Assembly: GCA_019038645.1 (NCBI GenBank)
Contig: JAHOYT010000043.1
Span: 1 to 41,891 of the forward strand
Direction: 5' to 3'
Length of the DNA: 41,891 bases
DNA from: Bacteroidales bacterium
Lineage (GTDB): Bacteria; Bacteroidota; Bacteroidia; Bacteroidales; UBA12077
Shown piece after piece: positions 7,314 through 15,685 of this stretch (position 1 is the stretch's first letter; the number at the start of each line of letters is the position of its first letter). The notes under the pieces are model-generated. The model ran no database searches. It was not told the DNA's origin and worked only from the letters and a program-made list of their open reading frames with translations. A program made the translations under genes and the position numbers.

Positions 7314-10300
7314 TTACATTTTGTCTTTTACAAAAAACCTTTCTTTAATATTTAAAGACTGCAAATACATAAGACCTTTTCGCAATAAATCAAAAATTAA
7401 GGCAAAATATAATAAGCCGGAAATAATCCACATCATCAGTAAATTATACCACAGGGTATCAATTTTAACTTTATTTACAATTTTTACAGGAGCAAAAAAA
7501 TGCGCTCTTCCAATATTTGATGTTGGCTCCATAAATACCGGATCCTTTTTTTGAATTAATCGTGTATTTGTTTTAAAAATCTTGTTTATTTCGCTTCTGT
7601 TCAACACAATATCAGCAAGTTTCTTGTTATAATACTTCTGTTTAAACTCCACAAATTCCTCGCTTCCCAATTCTTCAATCATTTCCTGATATTTTGCATC
7701 GCGACGATCATTTGCTTTTTTTGCTTCTTCCAACAAACTCATTTCCAGATAACCTAAATATCCGTAATAAGTTTCTTCCATTACACTTTCGTTAAAATCA
7801 GTATAATTTAAAAGATGTACATATTCAAAAGGGGGTAATTCGCTGTTCTTTGATATTTGTTTAATTTCATTTGAGATAATACGTAAATCAGAAACTAAAC
7901 CCAGAGAATCCATTCCTTCCTCTCTTCTACCCATACATAATTCCAGTTTATTTTTTAGTTTAGGTATCAGATAGCCTGTTTTATAATCGGCGTTGCTAAT
8001 AATTTTTTCATCTTCGAAAAAGATTTTTTCAAATTTATTCTTTTTAAACTGCTCAACTGCAAGTGCTTCATAAGCCCATCTGGTTGTCATAACATTTCCG
8101 ATAGAAGGAACATAGATTTTATTCGTTATTCCTTTGTGCAAATCATCGAAATTAATCATTGCGCCTCCTAATAATAATTGAGGAACAAGTATTAAAGGGA
8201 TCAGAATATAAATTGCAATAACAGAATCCAGTCCTGAAGAAATATTTAAACCAATAATATTCCCCATGCATGCTGCTGAAAATAAAATCAGCCAAAAAGG
8301 GAATAACATACCCTGTATTTCGAGTATGCTATTTCCTATAACTGTAAACATAAATGTCTGTATCGCTGATATAGCAAAAAGTGTAATAATTTTAGAATTT
8401 ATGTAACTAAACCAACTCAATCTTAAAAATAGCTCTCTCTCTAATATTTTTCGATCTTTAATAATTTCTTCGGCGCTAACTGTCAATCCAAGAAAAATTG
8501 CGACAACAACAGACATAAACAGAAATACAGGAAGGTTTTTATTTTCGCCAAAAACATAACCGTTGGGTGTTATATATTTTGTAAAAAATCCAAGGATTAG
8601 TGCTAAAAGTGGGGCCTCAAGCAAATTGATAAGTAAATATTGTTTATTGGTTAATTTTGAAATCATATTTCGCATAGAAAACACTTTAAACTGCCTTACA
8701 AAATCAGGGATTTTAAAATCCGAATCCGGCAATTCTTCATTAATCGGTTTTACCTCGATTTTATTTTCTATATTTTCCAGATACCTGTAATACCATGTTT
8801 CCGGCGAAGTTCTTCTTACCTGCGTTTCTTTTCCATACTCATTTATTTCTTTTTCTTCAACAATTCTTAATATCTGGTCAGGACTGATAGTTCCGCAACT
8901 GGAGCATTCACTTTCTGCAGCATTAACCAATGAGGAAATTGTTTTAAAATAAACAATAGCATCAATCGGATTTCCCTGAAATATAGGATATCCACCTTTA
9001 TCAAGTATCCACAATTTATCAAATAATTTAAAAATATCAGAGGATGGCTGATGGATATTGGCAATAACAAGCTTTCCCTTGTATGTCTGTTGCTTTAACA
9101 GCTTCATCACTTTTTCAGAATCCATTGATGACAGGCCGGAAGTTGGTTCATCAACAAACAAAATGGTAGGCTCGCGCATTAATTCTAATCCTATATTTAA
9201 TCTTTTACGCTGACCACCACTGATGAATTTATTTAATGGATTCCCAACCTGCAAATCTCTTGCTTCAAATAAATCCAGATCAATAAGAACCGTGTTAACT
9301 TTTTCAACAATTTGTTGTTCAGCAAAATCGCTGAAACATAATTTAGCATTATAATATAAATTTTGATAAACTGTAAGCTCTTCAAATAACAAATCATCCT
9401 GTGGGATATAACCAATTAATCCTGTTAATGAGTTGCTTCGTGAATGAATTGTGTGATCGTTTATTTTGATTTTTCCTTTAGATGGTTTTATTTTCCCACT
9501 TAACAAATTAAGCAACGTTGATTTTCCGACACCGCTACCACCCATTATTGCTATCATTTGTCCGGATCGCTCAGAAAAATTAAATTTTTGAATACCGTTT
9601 TTGCTGTTTTTAAATCTAAACTCTACATCTGTACCCGAAAAAGTTATCAGGTTTTCATCCGCAGTTTGAATAAACCGGGAAGTTATGTCGTAATAATAAA
9701 TTGATTTTATATTCGGCCCTTTAATAATAGCTCCCTTTTTTAAAATATAAGGACGGCCGGATTTAATTTTCTGATTTGCTACGTAAAGATTTAATTCGCC
9801 GAAGTACCTGAATATAAAAGACTGGATTGATTGTATATAGAAAACAACTATTTTACCATATAAATTTTGCCTGAACATGTGTTTATATGGCTCTTGTTGT
9901 TGAGTGCCTTTCTTTTTCATTATCCAGGCAAGATTGTCAGACCACTCTTTTACCTGATTATCGATTATAAGAACCTTATCATTATCCAGTTTTTCCGAAT
10001 CACCCTCGAAAATAAATGAGCGAAAATTGTTAAATTCATATTCGGAAAGGCTGAAAGACTTCGAAACTGTTTTAATAAATTCAAATTCCTGCTCTGTAAC
10101 TACATGATCTTCATAGACAAATTCCAGTAATTGCAAAAAAACAATAACTCTTTCATCGCGTAACAAACCTTTTTTAATCTGGTTACATACATTTGAAATT
10201 TGAAATGAAATTAATGAAGCGCTGTCTTTTAAAGCACTTACATCCTCAGAATCCAGTTCATTCAGATAAAATTCATAGTAATTATCAAATAGCCTTAAAT

Positions 10301-10442
10301 ACTCATTAATAAATTCACCACTTAAATAACGTAACAGATATTGTTCAACTATTTGCCTCCCTTTGGCTGTAACACCTTCCGGGTTAACATTTGCAACAAT
10401 AGCAAATAAATGAATTAACGCATTTAATATTGATTCACTCAT
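7314..10442 (-). CDS. Large ABCG-type ABC transporter, ATPase and permease in one chain, with N-terminal TerB-like domain
   Basis: This 1042-residue protein has four parts. Residues 1-150 are helical and acidic and resemble TerB-like domains ('LQLLEFVYEDHVVTEQEFEFI'); this is a weak match. A linker follows. An ABC ATPase occupies about 285-500: Walker A 'GGSGVGKST' at 301-309, signature 'ISGGQRKRLNIG' at 407-418, Walker B 'ILFVDEP' and H-loop 'IHQPSS'. Finally there is an ABC2-type membrane domain with helices near 604-622, 638-655, 683-703, 713-730, 740-760 and about 998-1018. A 'CSSC' pair at 513-516 is followed by 'GTISPDQILRIVEE', which looks like a small zinc or structural motif. A soluble segment of more than 200 residues separates the last two helices. 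ATPase-then-permease order is that of ABCG/White half-transporters. The substrate is unknown. It starts 42 bases after a terminator hairpin. Confidence 0.85.
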   Translation of the reverse strand: MSESILNALIHLFAIVANVNPEGVTAKGRQIVEQYLLRYLSGEFINEYLRLFDNYYEFYLNELDSEDVSALKDSASLISFQISNVCNQIKKGLLRDERVIVFLQLLEFVYEDHVVTEQEFEFIKTVSKSFSLSEYEFNNFRSFIFEGDSEKLDNDKVLIIDNQVKEWSDNLAWIMKKKGTQQQEPYKHMFRQNLYGKIVVFYIQSIQSFIFRYFGELNLYVANQKIKSGRPYILKKGAIIKGPNIKSIYYYDITSRFIQTADENLITFSGTDVEFRFKNSKNGIQKFNFSERSGQMIAIMGGSGVGKSTLLNLLSGKIKPSKGKIKINDHTIHSRSNSLTGLIGYIPQDDLLFEELTVYQNLYYNAKLCFSDFAEQQIVEKVNTVLIDLDLFEARDLQVGNPLNKFISGGQRKRLNIGLELMREPTILFVDEPTSGLSSMDSEKVMKLLKQQTYKGKLVIANIHQPSSDIFKLFDKLWILDKGGYPIFQGNPIDAIVYFKTISSLVNAAESECSSCGTISPDQILRIVEEKEINEYGKETQVRRTSPETWYYRYLENIENKIEVKPINEELPDSDFKIPDFVRQFKVFSMRNMISKLTNKQYLLINLLEAPLLALILGFFTKYITPNGYVFGENKNLPVFLFMSVVVAIFLGLTVSAEEIIKDRKILERELFLRLSWFSYINSKIITLFAISAIQTFMFTVIGNSILEIQGMLFPFWLILFSAACMGNIIGLNISSGLDSVIAIYILIPLILVPQLLLGGAMINFDDLHKGITNKIYVPSIGNVMTTRWAYEALAVEQFKKNKFEKIFFEDEKIISNADYKTGYLIPKLKNKLELCMGRREEGMDSLGLVSDLRIISNEIKQISKNSELPPFEYVHLLNYTDFNESVMEETYYGYLGYLEMSLLEEAKKANDRRDAKYQEMIEELGSEEFVEFKQKYYNKKLADIVLNRSEINKIFKTNTRLIQKKDPVFMEPTSNIGRAHFFAPVKIVNKVKIDTLWYNLLMMWIISGLLYFALIFDLLRKGLMYLQSLNIKERFFVKDKM

Positions 10443-10483
10443 TGATTCTTATTTGGCACAAAATTTAAGAAATAATTTGAAGA

Positions 10484-10518
10484 ATAAAAAAAGCTCATGC
10501 GAAATAAACACATGAGCT
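10484..10518 (-). terminator. Rho-independent terminator of the lipoprotein gene
   Basis: AGCTCATG (10492-10499) and CATGAGCT (10511-10518) form a perfect 8-bp stem with an 11-base loop. On the minus strand it is followed by a run of seven T. It lies 22 bases after the stop of the 10541-11386 gene and just before the ABC transporter start, so it separates the two transcripts or attenuates read-through. Confidence 0.8.
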
Positions 10519-10540
10519 ATGATTTTTTTATCGTATTTGC

Positions 10541-11386
10541 TTATGAAATAACTTTACTTCTAAGAGCATTTGCCTGCTCAATTATCTGATTTAACTGACT
10601 TTCGGTTATGCCTGTTTCATCAACGCTGTCATAAATTGTTTTTATTGGTTTTAAATCAACCAAAACAGACTGTATTGTTTCGTGATCGTTATGTGGAGCC
10701 AATAATTCAATAAGTTTATCTAAAGATGATTTTTGATGTAAAATAACCTTAACCAGTTCCGGATTATGATAAACAATTTCGGAAACATTACATGAAATAT
10801 ACATTGCTTCTATCCAGCTTCCAGCAAGAACTAACAATGATAAATCTTCTTTATTGTTTTTCATAAGAAATTCATACGTATCATAAAAAGAATTGGTTAT
10901 TAAATCAACCAGTTTATCTTTATTATCGATATTTGCTTCAACTTCCTCAACAAACTCTCTTGAAAATGCACCTGTAATACCAAGTTCCTTAATTAAAGTT
11001 TCAGAAGCTTCCATGTACGTCATTACTTCCTGCTGCATATTGTAAGTGCTGGCATAACTTAAATCTGCGCTATACACACCAAGATTTATGGCCTGATCCT
11101 TATCTGTAAAATACTTATCAACATTTGCCAGATCGTTTGATATTCCAATAATGTAACTTGCTTCAACTTTATTTATCAATTCTGTTACTTCAAAAGTAGT
11201 AGGTAACGGATATACTACTTCACGTACTTGTTTCTCTATATCACCTTTATCAAGCATACTTTCTGCTGAAGTTTCCTCTGAAGGCTCACTTTTATTGCCA
11301 CCGGAACAATTTGAAACAGAAATAACGATTACTGATGCCAGTAAAACAAAAGTCGTTTTTTTTATTAAAAGTTTTAGTGTTTTCAT
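10541..11386 (-). CDS. Predicted lipoprotein of unknown function
   Basis: I do not recognise a named family for this 281-residue protein. The N-terminus is a lipoprotein signal: basic 'MKTLKLLIKK', a hydrophobic stretch, then 'VISVSNCSGG' with the modifiable Cys at about residue 27. A Gly/Ser/Glu-rich linker ('CSGGNKSEPSEETSAE') follows, as in exported Bacteroidota lipoproteins. The rest is predicted to be mostly helical, with 'LGVYSADLSYASTYNMQQ' the most distinctive segment. No catalytic motif is visible. It is probably anchored in the inner or outer membrane facing the periplasm. It lies upstream of the ABCG-type transporter on the same strand, but a strong terminator sits between them, so functional linkage is only a suggestion. 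Confidence 0.75.
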   Translation of the reverse strand: MKTLKLLIKKTTFVLLASVIVISVSNCSGGNKSEPSEETSAESMLDKGDIEKQVREVVYPLPTTFEVTELINKVEASYIIGISNDLANVDKYFTDKDQAINLGVYSADLSYASTYNMQQEVMTYMEASETLIKELGITGAFSREFVEEVEANIDNKDKLVDLITNSFYDTYEFLMKNNKEDLSLLVLAGSWIEAMYISCNVSEIVYHNPELVKVILHQKSSLDKLIELLAPHNDHETIQSVLVDLKPIKTIYDSVDETGITESQLNQIIEQANALRSKVIS

Positions 11387-11492
11387 TTACAATCTATTTT
11401 TATACTCTGATTTTTAATTACTTTCCCAATTTATTACCAATAATATATATTGGTGTAATTTACGGTTTTTTTATTTATTTTCAATTTCAAAG

Positions 11493-12386
11493 TTAGAATA
11501 ATTTTCTGTAACCAAAACCCCAAAGCTCAACTCTTTTGGCCAGGTAACCAAAAATTAAGGTAGAAAAAAATGTTACTGAACCGTAAATAACAGAAACCAT
11601 TGCAATTTCATAATTTTTAAGCAAACTTTCTGCTACATATATACCTATAATACTGTTTTTTAGTCCAACCTCGATACTAATTGTAAAATTATTTTTCCCA
11701 CCTAATTTTAAATTCTTTGATATAAGATAAACAACAAGCATGGACACAAAGTTCAACAACAAAGCCCACGGAACAAGATATAAATAATCATTAAAAGATG
11801 TTTGTGCCCCGCCATCATTAAAAAAAATCATTACCACAAATACAAAAAGTAAAATTGCCGGCAATATAATTTTTAACGGATTTTGTGCCATTACAGCAAA
11901 CCTGAAAAAATAATTCCTGATTGACATTCCAATTAGTGTGGGAATTATTATGGTAAATAGAATATTTAAAATTGTATCAAATACATTTAAATATATATGT
12001 CTTTCTACACCTACAAATAAAATCAAACTAAGATTTACAATTAAGGGTAATGTTACAAGTATTATTAAACTGTTTAATACTGTTAAAGAAACAGACAATG
12101 CCAAATTGCCCTTCAGCATATGCGTAATTAAATTTGTAGCAGAACCTCCGGCACAAGCTGTTATTAATATAAATCCAACTTTAATAAATGGATTTAAGTT
12201 TGTAAATCCAAACATCAGAAATGCTACAAGTGGAAGAATTACTACCTGACTAATTACCCCTGTTAAAATTGGTTTCGGATAGCGTACAACATTCGAAAAA
12301 TCTCTTTTATCCAGAGATAGTCCTATTCCCATCATAATAACCGAAAGGGATAATGGTAACAAATGTGTAGAAAAAAAATCCTGCAT
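11493..12386 (-). CDS. Bile acid:sodium symporter (BASS/SBF) family transporter
   Basis: This polytopic inner-membrane protein has about nine or ten hydrophobic segments and belongs to the BASS family (COG0385) of sodium-coupled organic-anion transporters. Supporting motifs are the N-terminal 'SVIMMGIGLSL', the helix-breaking 'ITACAGGSATNLITHMLKGN' (family: GxxPGGxxSNxxTxLAxGd) and the late 'EVGLKNSIIGIYVAESLL' (family: ExGxQNxxLA), which form the sodium and substrate sites. I place the start at ATG 12386 (297 residues). A TTG 21 bases upstream is in frame, but a TACCTTCG promoter-like element overlaps that stretch. Substrate cannot be told: bile acids, pantoate and pyruvate are all used by relatives. 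Confidence 0.85.
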   Translation of the reverse strand: MQDFFSTHLLPLSLSVIMMGIGLSLDKRDFSNVVRYPKPILTGVISQVVILPLVAFLMFGFTNLNPFIKVGFILITACAGGSATNLITHMLKGNLALSVSLTVLNSLIILVTLPLIVNLSLILFVGVERHIYLNVFDTILNILFTIIIPTLIGMSIRNYFFRFAVMAQNPLKIILPAILLFVFVVMIFFNDGGAQTSFNDYLYLVPWALLLNFVSMLVVYLISKNLKLGGKNNFTISIEVGLKNSIIGIYVAESLLKNYEIAMVSVIYGSVTFFSTLIFGYLAKRVELWGFGYRKLF

Positions 12387-12496
12387 ATTTACGAAGGTAA
12401 ACAACAATTATAAAAATTTAAAATTCAGGAGTCGATTTTAATAAAATAAAGAGGAATATAAATTTATCCTCCTTTTTAAATATGCTTAAATCAATT

Positions 12497-12831
12497 TTAT
12501 TTAATATAATTTTTATCCTTAATACTACAACCAATTGCCTTTGTAAAATCAGAATCAGGATTCTCCCTTTTCATCAATGCATTTACTGCATTTTCGAGGT
12601 ATTTTTTCTCTACTGCAGAAGCAATCTTATAGTTATCGTTAATTGTTCCAATATATGATGCCATAAACTTTTCATTTGATTTTTTTAACAAAAAAACATG
12701 AGGTGTTCGTTTTGCTGACTCAGTAAAGGTTGAAATTCATTGAAACAATATACTTTGTAATTCTGAGAAAATAAAGCAGAAAGGTTGACAATAATAAAAA
12801 AAGTAACTAATTTGATTTTAATTAAGGACAT
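12497..12831 (-). pseudogene. Internally deleted and frameshifted thioredoxin-family gene
   Basis: Two frames together give the ends of a thioredoxin-like protein without its middle. From ATG 12831 one frame reads a signal peptide ('MSLIKIKLVTFFIIVNLSAL') followed by 'FSQNYKVYCFNEFQPLLS', typical of exported TlpA-like proteins. It stops soon after. A second frame, which overlaps from about 12730 and is closed upstream by a TGA at about 12736, reads 'AKRTPHVFLLKKSNEKF' with the cis-Pro of the thioredoxin fold. It continues to 'FTKAIGCSIKDKNYIK', a C-terminus like that of AhpC/TSA-related thioredoxin proteins; the intact gene at 17517 has 'NPIGCNIKW' there. The CxxC active site and central strands are absent. 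Either one gene lost its core or two adjacent thioredoxin genes were fused by deletion. The second frame has no ATG before the conserved part. Confidence 0.7.
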
Positions 12832-12893
12832 AAGAAATGTATTTACTTAATACAAAAATGTAATTGTTCTTTAACAACCCGATGATTTTAAAC

Positions 12894-12927
12894 TTTTGAA
12901 CCAACTATACAGTCTATTATAAATTCG
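12894..12927 (+). promoter_or_regulatory. Candidate promoter of the M14 peptidase gene
   Basis: TTTTG (12894-12898) and TAAATTCG (12920-12927, one mismatch to TAnnTTTG) are 21 bases apart and 30 bases before the ATG at 12958. Spacing is acceptable; the -7 mismatch lowers confidence. Confidence 0.35.
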
Positions 12928-12957
12928 GGTCTTATATAACTTTAAATTAAAATAATT

Positions 12958-15585
12958 ATGAAACACTTCAAGGCTACGCTTAAGCTTTTATTAATCATTA
13001 CTCTTATTCTAAATCTGTTTTCTTTTCAGAATTCTTTCGCTCAAACAAATATTCCTAAGCCACTTGATCATTTTGGGTTTATTCCAGGGGCAGACCGAAT
13101 GTTGTTTGATTATAATGAGCTAATTTCATATTTGGAGAAACTGGATGAAATTTCGCCAAAAGTAAAAATGGAAAAAATCGGAATTTCTCCTATGGGAAAA
13201 ACGATGTATGCGGCCTTTATTTCATCCGAAGAAAATATAAAAAATCTTGATAAATTAAAAAACATAAATAAAGAACTGGCATTAAACTATAATCTAACAA
13301 AACAACAAAAAGATGATTACATAAAGGAAGGCAGAGTGTTTACATTATTTACACTGTCGATGCATTCAAATGAAGTAGGCCCTTCACAGGCTTTACCATT
13401 AATTGCACATGAGTTAATTACAAGTACTGATGAAAATATTTTATCGTGGCTGGACAAAGTAGTGTATATGGTTGTGCCAAATCATAATCCCGATGGTATG
13501 GATATGGTAGTTAATCATTATAAAAAATACAAAGGAACAAAATACGAAGGCTCTTCAATGCCTGGGGTATATCATAAATATGTAGGTCATGATAACAACC
13601 GCGATTTTGTTGCTTTAACCCAAAGTGATACAAAAGCAATTTCGAATTTATTTAGTAAAGAATGGTTTCCTCAGGTAGCCATAGAAAAACATCAGATGGG
13701 TTCCGGAAGTGTGAGGTATTTTATTTCACCACCTCATGATCCTATTGCAGAAAATGTTGATGCAGGGCTTTGGAACTGGATGAAAGTGTTTGGATCACAC
13801 ACAATTACTACTATGACTGATGCCGGACTTAAAGGAATTTCTCAAAATTATTTCTTTGATGATTACTGGCCCGGTGCGACAGAAACCTGTAACTGGAAAA
13901 ACATAATCGGTATGTTAACTGAGGGTGCCAGTGTAAAACACGCAACACCTATTTATATTGAACCCAATGAATTAGGAGTTTATGGAAAAGGTCTTGGAGA
14001 ATACAAAAAAAGCATTAATATGCCGGAACCATGGCAAGGAGGATGGTGGCGACTAAGCGACCTTGTAACGTATGAAATAGCTTCAACAAAAGGATACCTT
14101 GAAACTGCAGCTTTATACAAAAACGAAATTCTGAAGTTCAGAAATGACATGTGTATAAAAGAAGTAGAAAAAGGTAAAAACTCGGCACCATTTTATTATG
14201 TTTTTCCGCTTGAGCAACGCGATCAGAGCGAATTAGTTAATCTTACTAATTTACTTGATGAGCATGGAGTTTCAGTTTACATGCTTGATAAAGATATTCA
14301 GTTTAATAACACTAAATTCCATAAAGGTGATTTAATTGTACCGCTTGCACAACCATTCAGAGCTTTTATTAAAGAAATGCTTGAATCTCAGGTTTTTCCG
14401 GCCAGACATTATACTCCGGGCGGAAAAATGATCCGACCTTACGATATAACTTCCTGGTCGTTACCTTTACATAAGGGAGTATCTGTTTTTGAAATTAATG
14501 AAAATGAAACCTTTTTTGAAGGAGCTTATTCTTTAGTTAATATTCCGTTTAGTTTATTTGAGAAAGTAAATACAGATTATAGTTCTGTTTTGCTTTCGGC
14601 TAACAATAACAATAGCTACAAAGCAGTTTTTAGTGCCCTGAAAAATGGTCTTAACGTAAAACAAATCACAGAAGAATATAGCATAAACAATAAAACTTAT
14701 CCAAAAGGAAGTTTTATAATAAATAAAGGGAACAAATTCGATCATATTGTGAATGAACTAACTTTTAAACCTGAATTTTTATCTGATGATATTAATGTCG
14801 CCTCAAAAACACTGAAGCTTCCAAAAATTTTATTGCTTGAAAGTTATTATCATCCTATGGATGCAGGATGGACCAGATTTGTTCTGGATTCGTATCAAAT
14901 TCCATATAAAACAATTCATCCTGAAGATGTTGAGAAAATAGATTTTAATAAAAACTATGATGTACTGATTATCCCTGACGAATCAAAATCTGTATTAGTT
15001 GATGGAAAATATAAATCGCAGAATGTACATTACTTTTTGAAATATCCCCCGGAGTACATGAAAGGTATGGGGAAAAAAGGTCACGAAAAAATATTAAAAT
15101 TCATTGATCAGGGTGGAATAGCTATAGCCTGGAGAAGTGCATCAGAATTATTTACAGGAGTACAAAAAATAACTATTGACGAAAAAAATGCAGAAGAGTT
15201 TGAGCTTCCTGTTAAAGATGTTTCAGATCAGATCATTAAAAATGGATTTTTGTGCCCCGGATCACTATTGAAAATAAATCTTAAAAAGGATCATCCTATA
15301 ACCTATGGAATGCCGGAAGAGATCGGAGTGTTCCATAGAAACAGACCTTTCTTTACCACATGGCAGCCGTATTTTGATGTTGACAGAAGAGTAATTGGAA
15401 CATTTCCTGAACGAAATATTCTGATTAGTGGCTTTGCACAAAATGAAGAAAAAATAGGAAATAAAACATCAATTGTGTGGTTAAAAAAAGGAAAAGGGCA
15501 AGTTGTTCTGTTTAGTTTTAACCCACAATTCAGAGCTTCAACACCCGTTTCGTATAAACTTCTTTTCAATTCAATCTTATTGTAA
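12958..15585 (+). CDS. Secreted M14-family zinc carboxypeptidase-like metallopeptidase
   Basis: This 875-residue protein has a signal peptide (about 1-29, ending 'FQNSFAQ') and an M14 catalytic domain from about 40 to 400. Zinc ligands H136 and E139 are in 'LSMHSNEVGPSQ' and a third His is in 'AIEKHQMGSG' (H245). Substrate-binding motifs are 'PNHNPDGMD' (about 174-182) and 'HDNNRDF' (about 211-217), and the catalytic Glu lies in 'LTEGASVKH' (E322). The C-terminal half contains no catalytic motif I can name; a segment near 640-850 resembles glutamine-amidotransferase-like folds seen in related proteins. It lacks an obvious T9SS sorting tail, so it is probably periplasmic or membrane-associated. 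It is likely monocistronic: a promoter candidate precedes it and a terminator follows. Its peptide substrate is unknown. Confidence 0.9.
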   Translation: MKHFKATLKLLLIITLILNLFSFQNSFAQTNIPKPLDHFGFIPGADRMLFDYNELISYLEKLDEISPKVKMEKIGISPMGKTMYAAFISSEENIKNLDKLKNINKELALNYNLTKQQKDDYIKEGRVFTLFTLSMHSNEVGPSQALPLIAHELITSTDENILSWLDKVVYMVVPNHNPDGMDMVVNHYKKYKGTKYEGSSMPGVYHKYVGHDNNRDFVALTQSDTKAISNLFSKEWFPQVAIEKHQMGSGSVRYFISPPHDPIAENVDAGLWNWMKVFGSHTITTMTDAGLKGISQNYFFDDYWPGATETCNWKNIIGMLTEGASVKHATPIYIEPNELGVYGKGLGEYKKSINMPEPWQGGWWRLSDLVTYEIASTKGYLETAALYKNEILKFRNDMCIKEVEKGKNSAPFYYVFPLEQRDQSELVNLTNLLDEHGVSVYMLDKDIQFNNTKFHKGDLIVPLAQPFRAFIKEMLESQVFPARHYTPGGKMIRPYDITSWSLPLHKGVSVFEINENETFFEGAYSLVNIPFSLFEKVNTDYSSVLLSANNNNSYKAVFSALKNGLNVKQITEEYSINNKTYPKGSFIINKGNKFDHIVNELTFKPEFLSDDINVASKTLKLPKILLLESYYHPMDAGWTRFVLDSYQIPYKTIHPEDVEKIDFNKNYDVLIIPDESKSVLVDGKYKSQNVHYFLKYPPEYMKGMGKKGHEKILKFIDQGGIAIAWRSASELFTGVQKITIDEKNAEEFELPVKDVSDQIIKNGFLCPGSLLKINLKKDHPITYGMPEEIGVFHRNRPFFTTWQPYFDVDRRVIGTFPERNILISGFAQNEEKIGNKTSIVWLKKGKGQVVLFSFNPQFRASTPVSYKLLFNSILL

Positions 15586-15606
15586 ATATAAAAATAACAA
15601 CACTTA

Positions 15607-15638
15607 ACAGGTCGGAAAAGTTTCTGGCCTGTTTTTTT
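15607..15638 (+). terminator. Rho-independent terminator of the M14 peptidase gene
   Basis: ACAGGTC (15607-15613) pairs with GGCCTGT (15626-15632) in a 7-bp stem with one G-T pair, followed by seven T. It lies 22 bases after the stop codon. Confidence 0.75.
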
Positions 15639-15685
15639 ACAATTATTTTATTAATTTCAAGCTCAGATTTTTATATATTTATATA

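Noticed and set aside
7255-7554. 99-codon plus-strand frame beside the ABC transporter end
   Set aside because: Most of it is antisense to the C-terminal part of the transporter, and the translation shows no domain or signal.
12387-12407. TTG-initiated longer form of the BASS transporter
   Set aside because: The extra seven residues precede a good ATG and overlap a promoter-like TACCTTCG element.
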